A DNA stretch of 50,502 nt, taken from NCBI GenBank assembly GCA_029570205.1, contig JAKQSI010000068.1, positions 1 through 50,502 on the forward strand, given 5' to 3'. Positions 7,434 through 16,427 of the stretch are shown here, piece by piece. The position numbers and the translations under genes are program-made. The notes below the pieces were generated by a model, which saw only the letters and a program-made list of their open reading frames with translations, was not told the DNA's origin and searched no databases. Position 1 is the first letter of the stretch, and each line of letters begins with the position of its first letter. The stretch comes from Candidatus Omnitrophota bacterium (GTDB lineage: Bacteria; Hinthialibacterota; Hinthialibacteria; Hinthialibacterales; JAKPRU01).

Positions 7434-8963
7434 ATGACAAAAAAACTAATGAGTTTGCACATCTCGTTGACGATATTCGGATTGATTGTTTTATCGGGAT
7501 ACGCCCAAGAGGAGCAGCTTCCCATCCGGTCGGGACCGGAGGCGGTGGGGATTGTGCCGCTGACCGGCGATGTGAACCTCTGGTATGAAAACGGTGGAAA
7601 CAGCAGCTACTGGCGGCCCGACTGCGATATACTCAGCAACGGCAATGCCATTGTCCTCGGTGGAATGCGAAAGGCTCCCTACGTGGATCATGTAGCGGAT
7701 TCCGAGAACGCGGTGGACCTGGTGGCGATTTTCTCGCCGGAAGGCGAATTGCTGGAACCGGCGCGAACAGCGTTTTTCACAAACGATGGACAGCCGTGGT
7801 TCAACACCATCTGCACAACCCGCAATGACGACAAGTTCTATGGGCTTTCCGCCGACACGGTTGGCGGTCGATCCGGGGAGCAATATGTGGTCCATACCAT
7901 TTGCAATGCCCATGTCTGGCCGGATGCCTTTCCGGGATATCCCAAGGATTACACCGGCGACTATCACACGGCCATCCAGGTTATTGGAAACGACGGAACG
8001 ATGCGGTCAAAATTAACCAGTCCTTATGGCTCCTATGTCAAGGAAAAAGGGGTTCTTCGCGGCGGAACGACCCGCTTCCTGTCCAACGGGAATATCGTCG
8101 TGCTGTACGAAGATCGTCAGCGCGGAACTCGACTCGATTATGTTTATGGCCAAACAAGCGGCGCGCTGACCGTCGGCGTTGTGATTCTGGGACCGGATGG
8201 CCGGATTGTGCGCGACATGTTCCCGATTTGCACAAAAGCGGGAGGGGAGAATCGGTTTGGACTGGCCTCCGGAGATGGATGGTTTGTGTGCAGGTATCGC
8301 GACAACCAGACCGGCATAACCATTGTGGCTTTCGATAACGAGGGGAACGAGTTGGGGCGATTCTATCCGGCGAATTCTATTCCCGAATACCAGGGAGATG
8401 GCGGTGGGGGCCGTGGAGATGCCAACGGGCTGGAAGCCATCGGCGATTGGCTTTATATCAGCGACCGTATTCAGGGAACTCAAGGATACATAACGAAGTA
8501 CCATGTCGGTCCGGATGGAATCTCGGTGATCAAAACCATCCATTTTATCGACCACCCGCTGAGCACATTCGAACACAACGCCGATATGGGTGTGGACAGT
8601 GCGGGGAATGTGATTGTGATGTGGCAGGATCACTCCTGGGAACGGTTTCAGACCGGCCGCTGGGAGGCGCTTGCTCGGATGTTCGATTCCAACCTGGAGC
8701 CGATCACGCCATCCTTTGTGATGTTTGAGCTCGGCAACAATACGGATGTTGATGAAATCCACCCGGTGCTTGGGCCCGGGCGAACCAAGCAATCCCGCAT
8801 CGCCATGAACGACCAGATCATCATCGCAATTGCGGAAACGAACAACGCGCCGTACGGGGACCCACTTTCGTATGTTGCGAATGAGATGTTCTCTTACACA
8901 TTCGTCGCGCGGGTTCTGCGGAATCCGTTTTATGTGCCCGTGAGGAACTGGGAGATTTATTAA
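7434..8963 (+). CDS. Secreted protein of unknown function, 'GPEAVG' family copy 1 (beta-propeller-like)
   Basis: A 509-residue exported protein. ATG 7434 starts a signal peptide (LHISLTIFGLIVLSGYA) followed by a mature N-terminus (QEEQLPIRSGPEAVGIVP). The rest is rich in short beta-type repeats built on NGNIVV, DSAGNVIVMWQD and GPDGRIV, resembling bacterial propellers that record attribute/value data. It is a paralogue of the product of 27315-28766: both start QEE-P-GPEAVG-VP, share 'LSNGN' and 'GQGGRGD / GGGGRGD' segments, and end in an aromatic tail (VPVRNWEIY here). It sits downstream of the WD40 gene and is closed by a long hairpin at 8976-9011. No catalytic motif identified. Confidence 0.8.
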   Translation: MTKKLMSLHISLTIFGLIVLSGYAQEEQLPIRSGPEAVGIVPLTGDVNLWYENGGNSSYWRPDCDILSNGNAIVLGGMRKAPYVDHVADSENAVDLVAIFSPEGELLEPARTAFFTNDGQPWFNTICTTRNDDKFYGLSADTVGGRSGEQYVVHTICNAHVWPDAFPGYPKDYTGDYHTAIQVIGNDGTMRSKLTSPYGSYVKEKGVLRGGTTRFLSNGNIVVLYEDRQRGTRLDYVYGQTSGALTVGVVILGPDGRIVRDMFPICTKAGGENRFGLASGDGWFVCRYRDNQTGITIVAFDNEGNELGRFYPANSIPEYQGDGGGGRGDANGLEAIGDWLYISDRIQGTQGYITKYHVGPDGISVIKTIHFIDHPLSTFEHNADMGVDSAGNVIVMWQDHSWERFQTGRWEALARMFDSNLEPITPSFVMFELGNNTDVDEIHPVLGPGRTKQSRIAMNDQIIIAIAETNNAPYGDPLSYVANEMFSYTFVARVLRNPFYVPVRNWEIY

Positions 8964-8975
8964 TTAGTCCTCACC

Positions 8976-9011
8976 CCCCTCCCCCTCTCCAAGGATGGAG
9001 AGGGGGAGGGG
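8976..9011. terminator. Long GC-rich hairpin after the GPEAVG gene
   Basis: A perfect 15-bp inverted repeat, CCCCTCCCCCTCTCC / GGAGAGGGGGAGGGG, with a 6-base loop, starts 13 bases after the stop codon. It has no T-tract, so it is either a stability hairpin or a dispersed palindrome rather than a classical intrinsic terminator. Confidence 0.5.
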
Positions 9012-9198
9012 ACGTCATTGGCGTCCAGTCCATGAGATGTTTGTAAAGGCATTTGAGTTACAGGATGCCAAAATACGCCGATTCAATCGCTGATATGCCT
9101 TTTCGAATCCTGGCGGAGAAGTTCGGAGGTGTGTCTACCGACTGTGAGAGATCATCAACGGTTCCACTCACAATCGGAGATTCGAGGAGAAGAACACC

Positions 9199-10731
9199 AT
9201 GTCCGATCTTTCGCGAAGACAATTCCTGAAGACAACCGGCCGTGTTTCCTTGGGCGCAAGTATCCTCGGTGCGCCACATGTATGCCGCGCGGCTGACCGC
9301 AAGCCCAATCTTCTGTTCTTGTGGACGGACGAGCAACGGGCCGACACCATCGATGTCTACGGTAACACCACAATCCAGACCCCCAATATGAGTCGCCTGG
9401 CGCAGGAAAGTATCGTTTTCAAACGCGCGTATGTGAGCCAGGCGGTTTGCACACCCTCGCGATCCACGGTCATGACGGGCCTCTGGCCCCACGAAAGCGG
9501 TTGCACTCAGAACAATATCCCGCTGCCGGAGACCACACCGTGTCTCCCGGAGATTCTTGGTGATTCCGACTATCGCACCGGCTACTTCGGCAAGTGGCAT
9601 TTGGGAGATGAGATCTTTGCCCAGCACGGTTTCGCGGAATGGGTCAGCCTGGAGGACGGCTACCGAAACTATTACCGGGAGACGCGCGATAAGAATCAGA
9701 AGAGTTCCTATTATCATTTTCTGAAAGACTTGGGATACACACCGGACACCAGCCAGGGAGATTTCAGCCGTGGATTTGCCTCGCGCCTGAAGATCGAACA
9801 CTGCAAACCGAAGTTTCTTGAACTGAACGCCTGCGATTTTCTCCGTCGGCATAAGAATGAACCGTTTATCCTTTATGTGAATTTCCTGGAACCGCACATG
9901 CCGTTTTTCGGTCCGTTAAACGACTTGCACAGTCCGGAAGAGATTTCTCTACCGGCTAATTTCGACGATCCTCTCGAAGAAGACGAGCCGCTGGCTTATC
10001 GCCTGAAACAGTTCCATTACCGGGAGCATGGCTATGGGGGCCTCGATCTGAAAACGGAAGCCGGATGGCGACGGCTAATTGCCAACTATTGGGGATTGTG
10101 CAGCCAGGTGGACCGAAGTATAGGTGAAATTCTCAAGACACTCGAAACGGAAGGGTTAGCGAATCATACCATTGTTGTCTACACCAGCGATCACGGCGAC
10201 ATGATGGGATCGCATCGGTTGCTGGCAAAGACCGTAATGTATGAGGAAGCCACGCGGGTCCCGTGGATGATGCGCGTTCCGCAGTCCGGCTTCAAGGCGC
10301 AGGTCATTTCGCAACCGGTCAGCCATATCGACATGGTTCCGACATTACTCGATTTGATGGGCAAGCCGGTAGAGGACGGATTTACCGGGCATAGTCTTGT
10401 TCCATTGATGAAGGGCGGAGTTGCCCAGGAGGATCATGTATTCATCGAATGGAATCCATCGGAGGCGGAGAATCCCACGGAACGTCCGACCGGCATCGGT
10501 CCCGACAAGGCGGAGAGGGCCTTGAAATCGTATACGCGGACAGTTGTCTCGCCGAGCGGCTGGAAACTCTGTTTGAACGACCAGGATTCGGACCAGCTAT
10601 TCAATCTGAATCTCGATCCCGGAGAAACTCAGAATCTTTTCTATACAGGCATGCACAGTGAGAGAATTGAAGCACTCTCCAGGCGTATTCATCAGTGGCA
10701 GAGACGGGTTGGAGACCGGATTGTGGTATAG
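9199..10731 (+). CDS. Tat-exported arylsulfatase-type sulfatase (C-T-P-S-R)
   Basis: A 510-residue family S1 sulfatase that hydrolyses sulfate esters, probably of a polysaccharide, in the periplasm or outside the cell. It has a twin-arginine signal at residues 5-11 (SRRQFLK). The catalytic segment VCTPSR (C84-x-P-x-R88) is the formylglycine site, so it needs a maturase not present in the window. Metal-site segments LWTDEQR near 44 and TSDHGDMMGSH in the C-terminal half are also present. ATG 9199 follows GAGGAG at good spacing. It converges with a second Tat sulfatase at 10875-12326. Substrate cannot be read from the sequence. Confidence 0.92.
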   Translation: MSDLSRRQFLKTTGRVSLGASILGAPHVCRAADRKPNLLFLWTDEQRADTIDVYGNTTIQTPNMSRLAQESIVFKRAYVSQAVCTPSRSTVMTGLWPHESGCTQNNIPLPETTPCLPEILGDSDYRTGYFGKWHLGDEIFAQHGFAEWVSLEDGYRNYYRETRDKNQKSSYYHFLKDLGYTPDTSQGDFSRGFASRLKIEHCKPKFLELNACDFLRRHKNEPFILYVNFLEPHMPFFGPLNDLHSPEEISLPANFDDPLEEDEPLAYRLKQFHYREHGYGGLDLKTEAGWRRLIANYWGLCSQVDRSIGEILKTLETEGLANHTIVVYTSDHGDMMGSHRLLAKTVMYEEATRVPWMMRVPQSGFKAQVISQPVSHIDMVPTLLDLMGKPVEDGFTGHSLVPLMKGGVAQEDHVFIEWNPSEAENPTERPTGIGPDKAERALKSYTRTVVSPSGWKLCLNDQDSDQLFNLNLDPGETQNLFYTGMHSERIEALSRRIHQWQRRVGDRIVV

Positions 10732-10874
10732 CGGAAGTTGAAACGTCGACTCCTCTCCCGGATGTAGAGAGAGAAGACAATAAGGGCAGACATGGGGGCC
10801 TGCCCCTGCGACAGATCATATTGTGGGGGCATTTGTCCGTGGCTGACTGAAATACTCGCGAAACGCTGGTCTTC

Positions 10875-12326
10875 TCAATCCGACTTGCCGAATTCCATTA
10901 CATAAGGAATATGCCTGGTTTCTTTATTGACCGTGTAGCCGAATTTGTCGATGTAATAGAAGGGGTCCTCGAATGTGTCGCCGGTGCGTTCCAGCCACCG
11001 GTCAAGGTCTTTCTCCAGGCGTTTTCTGATCTCGCTGTGCGCGGGAGATTCGATGAGGTTGTTCATCTGGTACGGGTCTTCCCGGTTGTCGAACAGCATC
11101 CAGGAACCCTGTCGATTGCGGACCAGGGAATGCCGGTTTGTGCGAACACAACGCCATTCCGGGAAGTTCCGTCCCTCAGAGAATGCGACATAGCAGGCAG
11201 TCAGCGCGCCGGCGGGAGCGTTTTGTGAATGTCCTGTCCACACCCTGGAGAGGTCCTCGCCCTGAACATTCGGCGGAATATCTGCGCCGCACAGCGAGAG
11301 CAAAGTCGGCATGATATCCGGGGTGTTGATAATCGCCTCACTTTTGACTCCTGCCGGAACGCGCCCCGGTTGGCGGATCAGAAACGGCACACAAACCGAT
11401 TCATCCCACGGGCGCTGTTTGCGTTGCTGACCATGCGAGCCGAGCATGTCGCCGTGATCGGAGGTAAACACCACAAGGGTATCCTCCGCCAAACCACGCT
11501 GGTCGATGGTATCAAGTAATCTTCCGACATTTCGATCCAGGGCAGTGATGTGTGACTGGTATCCTGCAAGGTCCTTCAAAGACGGTTTTGGGCAATTCGG
11601 ACGCGGTTGAATGTCTTCCGGACGGTATATTTTGTACTCTTCCGGCACGAGGTCATAGGGATTGTGCGGCGGTCCATAGGAGATAAAGAGGCAGAAGGGC
11701 CGGTCGGAGGGAGCCGAGTTCAGAAACTCCATCGCGATATCGGTTTGCGCATCGGGTTCGTAGCCGTTCAGCCGGATCGGTTCGGGGGCCTCACGGTATA
11801 AGAAAGCTTTCATGTAATCATGGTTGCAGTTTGCGACCGCCCAGAAATCATCAAATCCCTGCCGACGCGGGCCGGGGGGTGTAAATACGCCCCGGTTGGC
11901 TCCATCCAGGTGCCACTTGCCGATATATCCCATGTAATATCCCTCGTTACGAAGGACAGCGCCGACGGTGGGAATGTCGGTCGGCATTCGAAGATCATTG
12001 AGGAACATGCCGGTGGTCAGCGGATAGCAGCCTGACAGCAGCGCGGCGCGGTACGGAGTACAGACCGGACACGCCGATACGGCATTGATAAAGTGAACCC
12101 CTTCGCTTGCCATGCGGTCGAGACGCGGTGTTTGGACTGTGGGATGCCCTGCGCAGCCCATCTCCTGCGCGCGCATCTGGTCGGCAAATAGATACAGGAC
12201 ATTGGGCCGCTGTCTCCGAGCGACCACCGAGCGCCGCAGTCCTGCACAGCCGGAGGCGGTAACGGCAATGCCCACGGAGGCAGCGGTTGTGAGAAAGGAT
12301 CGGCGGGAATATTTCTGGCCGGCCAT
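10875..12326 (-). CDS. Tat-exported lipoprotein sulfatase (C-T-P-Y-R)
   Basis: A 483-residue family S1 sulfatase. Its N-terminus combines a twin-arginine motif (SRRSFL, residues 7-12) with a lipobox-like TASGC at residue 27, suggesting a Tat-exported lipoprotein. The formylglycine motif is CTPYR (C89 to R93). Metal-binding segments are FADQMRAQ near residue 48 and TSDHGDMLGSHGQ further on. GGAG lies nine bases before ATG 12326. It is convergent with the first sulfatase and divergent from the aminotransferase at 12634. The two sulfatases are clearly different proteins, not a recent duplication. Substrate unknown. Confidence 0.92.
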   Translation of the reverse strand: MAGQKYSRRSFLTTAASVGIAVTASGCAGLRRSVVARRQRPNVLYLFADQMRAQEMGCAGHPTVQTPRLDRMASEGVHFINAVSACPVCTPYRAALLSGCYPLTTGMFLNDLRMPTDIPTVGAVLRNEGYYMGYIGKWHLDGANRGVFTPPGPRRQGFDDFWAVANCNHDYMKAFLYREAPEPIRLNGYEPDAQTDIAMEFLNSAPSDRPFCLFISYGPPHNPYDLVPEEYKIYRPEDIQPRPNCPKPSLKDLAGYQSHITALDRNVGRLLDTIDQRGLAEDTLVVFTSDHGDMLGSHGQQRKQRPWDESVCVPFLIRQPGRVPAGVKSEAIINTPDIMPTLLSLCGADIPPNVQGEDLSRVWTGHSQNAPAGALTACYVAFSEGRNFPEWRCVRTNRHSLVRNRQGSWMLFDNREDPYQMNNLIESPAHSEIRKRLEKDLDRWLERTGDTFEDPFYYIDKFGYTVNKETRHIPYVMEFGKSD

Positions 12327-12633
12327 GATGATTGCTCCGAAGAGTGGTGTCAGGGGCGGATCAATATGTTCTGCAAAATCAACCCCCTGTGTATCTTTCC
12401 CAATCTTTGGGAGAGAGGTGTCGGTTTATTCGTACCTCTTTTGTCTCACGAAATTCGCACTCCCACTGCCATCATCTCTCATTGGGCAAAGTCTGTCAAA
12501 CAGGTCTGCATTCTCGGGACCGAACAGAGAAACCTGTCAATCCTCTTGACCACGATGCATTTCAAGAGCAGCTTAATAAGGCAATTCAGGGCAGGTCCCC
12601 GACAATTCCAAGAGCCGAAAGAGGAGCGCAATC
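12327..12633. other. Divergent intergenic region between sulfatase and aminotransferase genes
   Basis: About 307 bases that must hold promoters for both divergent genes. I see GGAG before the minus-strand gene and AGAGGAG (about 12617) before the plus-strand gene, but no convincing -35/-10 pair or operator. Open frames crossing it are low-complexity and not protein-like. Confidence 0.5.
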
Positions 12634-13980
12634 ATGGAAATGAAACGAAGAGATTTTATACAGACCGCTGCAGCCGGAACAGCGGCATTTGCACTTGCGG
12701 GAGCGACATTCGTTCCCAAAGGCGCGTCCGCCGCGACCGCAAAGCCCGCCTTGCTCGGCGGCCCGAAAGTCCGAACAGAACCGTTTCCATCCTGGCCGAT
12801 GATCGAAGAAAACGACGAGAAAGCCTGGATGGAAGTCCTTCGGGAACGAGGATGGTGCCGAACCCAGGGGGAACGAGGCGCTCAATTCGAGAAGGCCTAC
12901 GCGGAAATGATGGGGGCCAAGGAATGCATCGCGACGGCCAACGGCACGAGCGCGTTGTTCTGTTCGCTGAACGGACTCGGTGTCGGCCCCGGCGATGAAG
13001 TGATCGTTCCGCCGTATACGTTCGTCGCCACCATCAACGTTGTCCTGCTTCAACATGCACTTCCCATTTTCGTGGACTCCGACCGGGAAACCAGTCAAAT
13101 CGACGCAAAGAAAATCGAAGAGAAAATCACGGAGAACACGCGGTGCATCATCCCGGTCCACCTGGGTGGCAATGTGGCGGATATGGACGCCGTTCTGACC
13201 ATCGCCGCCAAACACAACATCCCGGTGATCGAGGATGCCTGCCAGGCGCATCTTGCCGAGTGGAAAGGCAAGAAAGTCGGAACGATGGGCAAAACGGGAT
13301 GTTTCAGTTTTCAGGTGACGAAGAATCTCTCCGGTGGGGAGGGGGGCGCGATCCTCAGCGATGACAGTGACCTGATGGACAGATGCTATGCGTTCCACAC
13401 GAACGGGCGGGCACGCCGCCAGGGCAGCTACCATTTCACATACGGCCAGCAAGGTTCCAATCTGCGCATGACCGAGTTTCAATCTACCCTGCTGGTCCAG
13501 CAGATGACACGGCTGGAAGCCCAAACAAAAACCCGCACGGAGAACGCCAATTATCTGACTCAACAGTTGAATGAGATTCCGGGGATCCGTGTCGCGAAAA
13601 TGTATGATGGATGCACGCGGAATGCGTACCACCTCTTCATGTTCCGCTACGACCCGGAGAGATTCGCGGGATTACCACGGAACAAGTTTATGAAGGCTCT
13701 GAGCGAAGAGGGGATTCCCTGCTCCGGCGGATACAGCCCGTTGAACAAAGAGCCGTTTCTGGAGAACACGTTCAAGACACGGGGCTACCAGCGAATCTAC
13801 TCCGCCGAACAACTTAAGAAATGGGCCGGGGAAAACGAATGCCCGGAAAACGATAAGCTCTGCGAGGAGGCGGTCTGGTTCTTCCAGAGTATGTTCCTTA
13901 CCGGCAGAACGGACATGGATCAAATCGCCGAGGCGATCCGTAAAATCCAGGCGAACGCGGCCGATCTGGCCAAGGCGTGA
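12634..13980 (+). CDS. Tat-exported DegT/DnrJ/EryC1/StrS-family PLP aminotransferase-like protein
   Basis: A 448-residue member of the sugar aminotransferase fold family. These normally act in the cytoplasm on nucleotide-linked keto sugars. Here the protein starts with a twin-arginine signal (KRRDFIQ, residues 4-10), a hydrophobic stretch and an ASA site near residue 33, so export is likely. The PLP site looks intact: D201 in the IEDACQAH segment and the Schiff-base lysine K230 in the [15 protein letters not shown] segment. ATG follows AGAGGAG. A strong intrinsic terminator follows the gene. Either it acts on an extracytoplasmic amino or keto sugar, or it has a non-transaminase role; the substrate cannot be inferred. 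Confidence 0.88.
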   Translation: MEMKRRDFIQTAAAGTAAFALAGATFVPKGASAATAKPALLGGPKVRTEPFPSWPMIEENDEKAWMEVLRERGWCRTQGERGAQFEKAYAEMMGAKECIATANGTSALFCSLNGLGVGPGDEVIVPPYTFVATINVVLLQHALPIFVDSDRETSQIDAKKIEEKITENTRCIIPVHLGGNVADMDAVLTIAAKHNIPVIEDACQAHLAEWKGKKVGTMGKTGCFSFQVTKNLSGGEGGAILSDDSDLMDRCYAFHTNGRARRQGSYHFTYGQQGSNLRMTEFQSTLLVQQMTRLEAQTKTRTENANYLTQQLNEIPGIRVAKMYDGCTRNAYHLFMFRYDPERFAGLPRNKFMKALSEEGIPCSGGYSPLNKEPFLENTFKTRGYQRIYSAEQLKKWAGENECPENDKLCEEAVWFFQSMFLTGRTDMDQIAEAIRKIQANAADLAKA

Positions 13981-14000
13981 GAACAGGTTACAGCGGGAAG

Positions 14001-14037
14001 AACACGGCGGGATGGCTGTCCTCCCGCCGTGTTTTTA
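14001..14037 (+). terminator. Intrinsic terminator after the aminotransferase gene
   Basis: A perfect 12-bp stem, AACACGGCGGGA / TCCCGCCGTGTT, with a 9-base loop and an immediate T-run (GTTTTTAATC), 20 bases after the stop codon. It is the clearest Rho-independent terminator in the window. Confidence 0.9.
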
Positions 14038-14083
14038 ATCATCACGACCTGAATGTGCGAGAAGAAATGGAGTGGTGATTACT

Positions 14084-14614
14084 TTATTCTTCCAGTAGTT
14101 GTTCTTTCAGGCTCTGTGGTAATTTCGCTTCGAGCTTGGGAAACGCTTCGAGCAATCTCAAGATATCCGCAAGGTCTTTTTGCCGCTTGCTCCTGCGGCG
14201 GGTCTGATCCATCCAAGCCCAGACCTTTCCCTGTAATAGATCCTCCAACGCGGCAACCTTCATCGTGTAGCCAAGGATATTCCCGGACTCGGCGTTTGCA
14301 AGAAAGCCCTGATACCTCGGATCGGTCTGAATTTGGATTCGGAGATCCGAACCGGGACTGCCGATGTTAATACTATTTTCAAAACGCTCAATTTTCCACT
14401 CATGCTTCCGGGCGGCAATTGTAACAGATTCAATGTTATCCGCCGCAATCACGATATCAACATCCAGGCTCACTACAGGTTCGACATAGGCATTCACAGC
14501 AAGCCCGCCAATCACACAATAACGTGATTCTGTTTCAGTGAGAATGACAAGTAGTTCCTGGAGAATATCGGATTTGCCGTTTGCCAGGGAATTGAGGAAT
14601 TCTTTGCCTGTCAT
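14084..14614 (-). CDS. Nucleotidyltransferase-fold protein, AbiEii-like / DUF6036-like
   Basis: A 176-residue protein of the minimal nucleotidyltransferase type. Its middle carries YCVIGGLAVNAY followed by LDVDIVI, the G-G-x-A plus D-x-D pattern of the polymerase-beta superfamily. After that comes a helical part with KVAALEDLLQGK and RRRSKRQKDLADILRL, the K-x-x-D-x-x-D-I segment common to AbiEii-like proteins. Such proteins are often toxins paired with an antitoxin, but no small partner gene is visible on either side, so it may be a solitary member. GGGAG precedes ATG 14614. It is convergent with the aminotransferase, and the terminator lies between them. Confidence 0.7.
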   Translation of the reverse strand: MTGKEFLNSLANGKSDILQELLVILTETESRYCVIGGLAVNAYVEPVVSLDVDIVIAADNIESVTIAARKHEWKIERFENSINIGSPGSDLRIQIQTDPRYQGFLANAESGNILGYTMKVAALEDLLQGKVWAWMDQTRRRSKRQKDLADILRLLEAFPKLEAKLPQSLKEQLLEE

Positions 14615-14627
14615 GGTAGTACTCCCT

Positions 14628-14661
14628 GGTGGGCTAGCCCGCAGACGGGCTTGAGCCTACC
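14628..14661. repeat. Imperfect hairpin repeat
   Basis: GGTGGGCTAGCCCG and CGGGCTTGAGCCTACC form an imperfect stem with a four-base loop just upstream of the nucleotidyltransferase-like gene. It resembles other small dispersed palindromes in this window. No promoter signal was recognised in it. Confidence 0.45.
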
Positions 14662-14752
14662 CTGCGTTCTTTGTAACACTGTCTTAGTGAGTCAATTCCA
14701 CCCTGCCCGCCCCCATCTCGGGGAGCGCATTTTTTGGATGTTCTCATGAGAC

Positions 14753-15898
14753 TCACGACAGATTTTTTTCAAATCCTCGAAGTACTCGTTCGCGGATTTC
14801 CTGTGCCGACGGGAGCGGGCCGATGAGTTTTCCGTCCGAGATCATCTCCTGCAAAAGCGATTTCCAGCCTTTCGGGAGTTTTGCGGACGCAGGGAAGAGG
14901 CGTCGCTCGCCGGACGCGGAAGCGGCAAGGATTTTCTTACCGGATCGTTTGCCGCGTTTGGCTACCGGTTCCTCTTCGATCTCGACGATATCCAATGAGA
15001 AATCGACTACGGGCGAATTGCTGATAAAAGTCCCGACTCCGTATGCATCGGCGTAAGGATTCAGCGGTGGAATGGTCCAGTCGGTAAGACCGCCACTGAC
15101 GAGGATTTTGATGTTGTGAAAGCCTCGCAAGTCCAGTTCCCAACGGACCTCTTCGAGAAGTCGTGGGTAATCCCCTCTTCGTGAGAGCGGGGTATCCAGG
15201 CGGATGCCGTGAAGGCGTTTGCCCATCGCTTCCGCGACGCGAAGGGCCTCGAATTTCTCATCGGCGAATGTGTCGATGAGCGCGATGCGGGGGATGTTTT
15301 TCGAGACGATCTTATCGAATGCGAGGATCGCTCCCACCGTATCCCCGAGAACCAGGATGAGAGAATGGGGCATGGTTCCGACCGGGGGCATTCCAAGTTG
15401 TTGGGCGCACAGGACCCCGGAGACGCCATCGCAGCCGCCGATAAAGGCATTGCGGTCCACCAGGGGTGCGACGGCCGGGTGCATTCGACGTGCGCCGAAG
15501 CTGTAGACGGGCCTTCCTTCGGCGGCGAGTTTGCACCGCGCCGCTCGTGTGGCGATGCCGGAGGCCTGGCACAGCAGCCCCAACAAAGCCGTCTCATATA
15601 TGCAAATATCCTGGTAACATCCCTCGATCACCAGGACCGGCTCCTGCGCATAGCAGAGCGATCCTTCGGGAAGAGCGCGGGCCTGAATCGGCTTGTTCAA
15701 CGCGGCAAGGAGCGCGATGGCTTCCCCAAGCCCGGCAAACACCGCCCATTCCCATCCATCCGGAAAACTACCCGCTCGTACTTCACACACTATTTGAGGA
15801 TTTACATCCTCATGCTTCAGAATTTCCATCGTCCGGAGAAAATAGGCATCGGTGACGGAACCTTTGAGGATGTCGTTCTCGGAAGCGATATGAAACAT
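14753..15898 (-). CDS. pncB: Nicotinate phosphoribosyltransferase
   Basis: Joins nicotinate and PRPP to give nicotinate mononucleotide in NAD salvage. The 381-residue product has the type II phosphoribosyltransferase layout: an N-terminal TDAYF motif, SFGARRMHPAVAPLVDRNAF in the middle, and the phosphate-binding ILVSGGLTDW strand. The C-terminus carries a basic stretch (KRGKRSGKK) and a tail. ATG at 15898 has GGAG upstream. An ATG at 15928 is also open but lacks a ribosome site and would overlap pncA. It directly follows pncA on the same strand, so the pair converts nicotinamide to nicotinate mononucleotide. Confidence 0.9.
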   Translation of the reverse strand: MFHIASENDILKGSVTDAYFLRTMEILKHEDVNPQIVCEVRAGSFPDGWEWAVFAGLGEAIALLAALNKPIQARALPEGSLCYAQEPVLVIEGCYQDICIYETALLGLLCQASGIATRAARCKLAAEGRPVYSFGARRMHPAVAPLVDRNAFIGGCDGVSGVLCAQQLGMPPVGTMPHSLILVLGDTVGAILAFDKIVSKNIPRIALIDTFADEKFEALRVAEAMGKRLHGIRLDTPLSRRGDYPRLLEEVRWELDLRGFHNIKILVSGGLTDWTIPPLNPYADAYGVGTFISNSPVVDFSLDIVEIEEEPVAKRGKRSGKKILAASASGERRLFPASAKLPKGWKSLLQEMISDGKLIGPLPSAQEIRERVLRGFEKNLS

Positions 15899-15902
15899 GG
15901 GG

Positions 15903-16427
15903 TCACTCTCCGTGGGGTTGTAAGACATCGCGAATCTGTTTCAGAGCGAATTCATGGCCCTCTCGGGTCAGTCCGGCAGTGCATCCATCGGGCACTTCCA
16001 CCCGGATGCCCCGCATAATGGCGTCCACCGCCGTATAAAGGACACAGATTTCCGTGCAGACGCCGGTCAAGAGGATCTTGCTCACCCGAAGGGTTCGGAG
16101 GCGCGGTTCCAGATCGGTCTTGAAGAATGCGGAATAGTATTTCTTTGGAATAATGACATCGGTGGGCACGGGGGCGAGTTCGGCGATCACCTCGCTGCCG
16201 GGTGTGCCTTTCATGGCATGATTCGGCCAGACTTTCAGTTCGGGGTCATCCGGCTCATGTGAATCGCAGAGGTAGAGAATGGGAACGCGGTCATGTCGGG
16301 CACGGTCGATCTGCCTGGCGATGGGCGCGATAATTCGCTGTGATCCGGGAACATACAGGGGCGTATTGTCTCGAATGAAATCATTTAACATGTCGATTAC
16401 AAGCAAGACCTTATCGGACATTTTCAT
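15903..16427 (-). CDS. pncA: Nicotinamidase (isochorismatase-like hydrolase)
   Basis: Hydrolyses nicotinamide to nicotinate and ammonia. The 174-residue protein has the cysteine-hydrolase triad: D11 in VIDMLNDF, the lysine in IPKKYYSAF and the nucleophile cysteine in LLTGVCTEICV. A metal site of the D-x-H type lies in LCDSHEPDD, with a later histidine in WPNHAMKGTPG. ATG 16427 or 16421 (MSDK) could start it; both overlap the end of the upstream transporter gene. Adjacency to pncB strongly supports nicotinamidase over other isochorismatase-fold activities. Confidence 0.88.
   Translation of the reverse strand: MKMSDKVLLVIDMLNDFIRDNTPLYVPGSQRIIAPIARQIDRARHDRVPILYLCDSHEPDDPELKVWPNHAMKGTPGSEVIAELAPVPTDVIIPKKYYSAFFKTDLEPRLRTLRVSKILLTGVCTEICVLYTAVDAIMRGIRVEVPDGCTAGLTREGHEFALKQIRDVLQPHGE

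Noticed and set aside
8013-8792. 259-residue minus-strand frame inside the GPEAVG copy 1 gene
   Set aside because: No protein-like motifs; the plus frame has a signal peptide and a paralogue.
12586-13632. 348-residue minus-strand frame opposite the DegT-like gene
   Set aside because: Antisense shadow; the plus strand carries the intact PLP motifs.
14084-14614. A toxin-antitoxin pair built on the AbiEii-like protein
   Set aside because: No adjacent antitoxin-sized gene on the same strand; the flanks are a terminator and a hairpin repeat.
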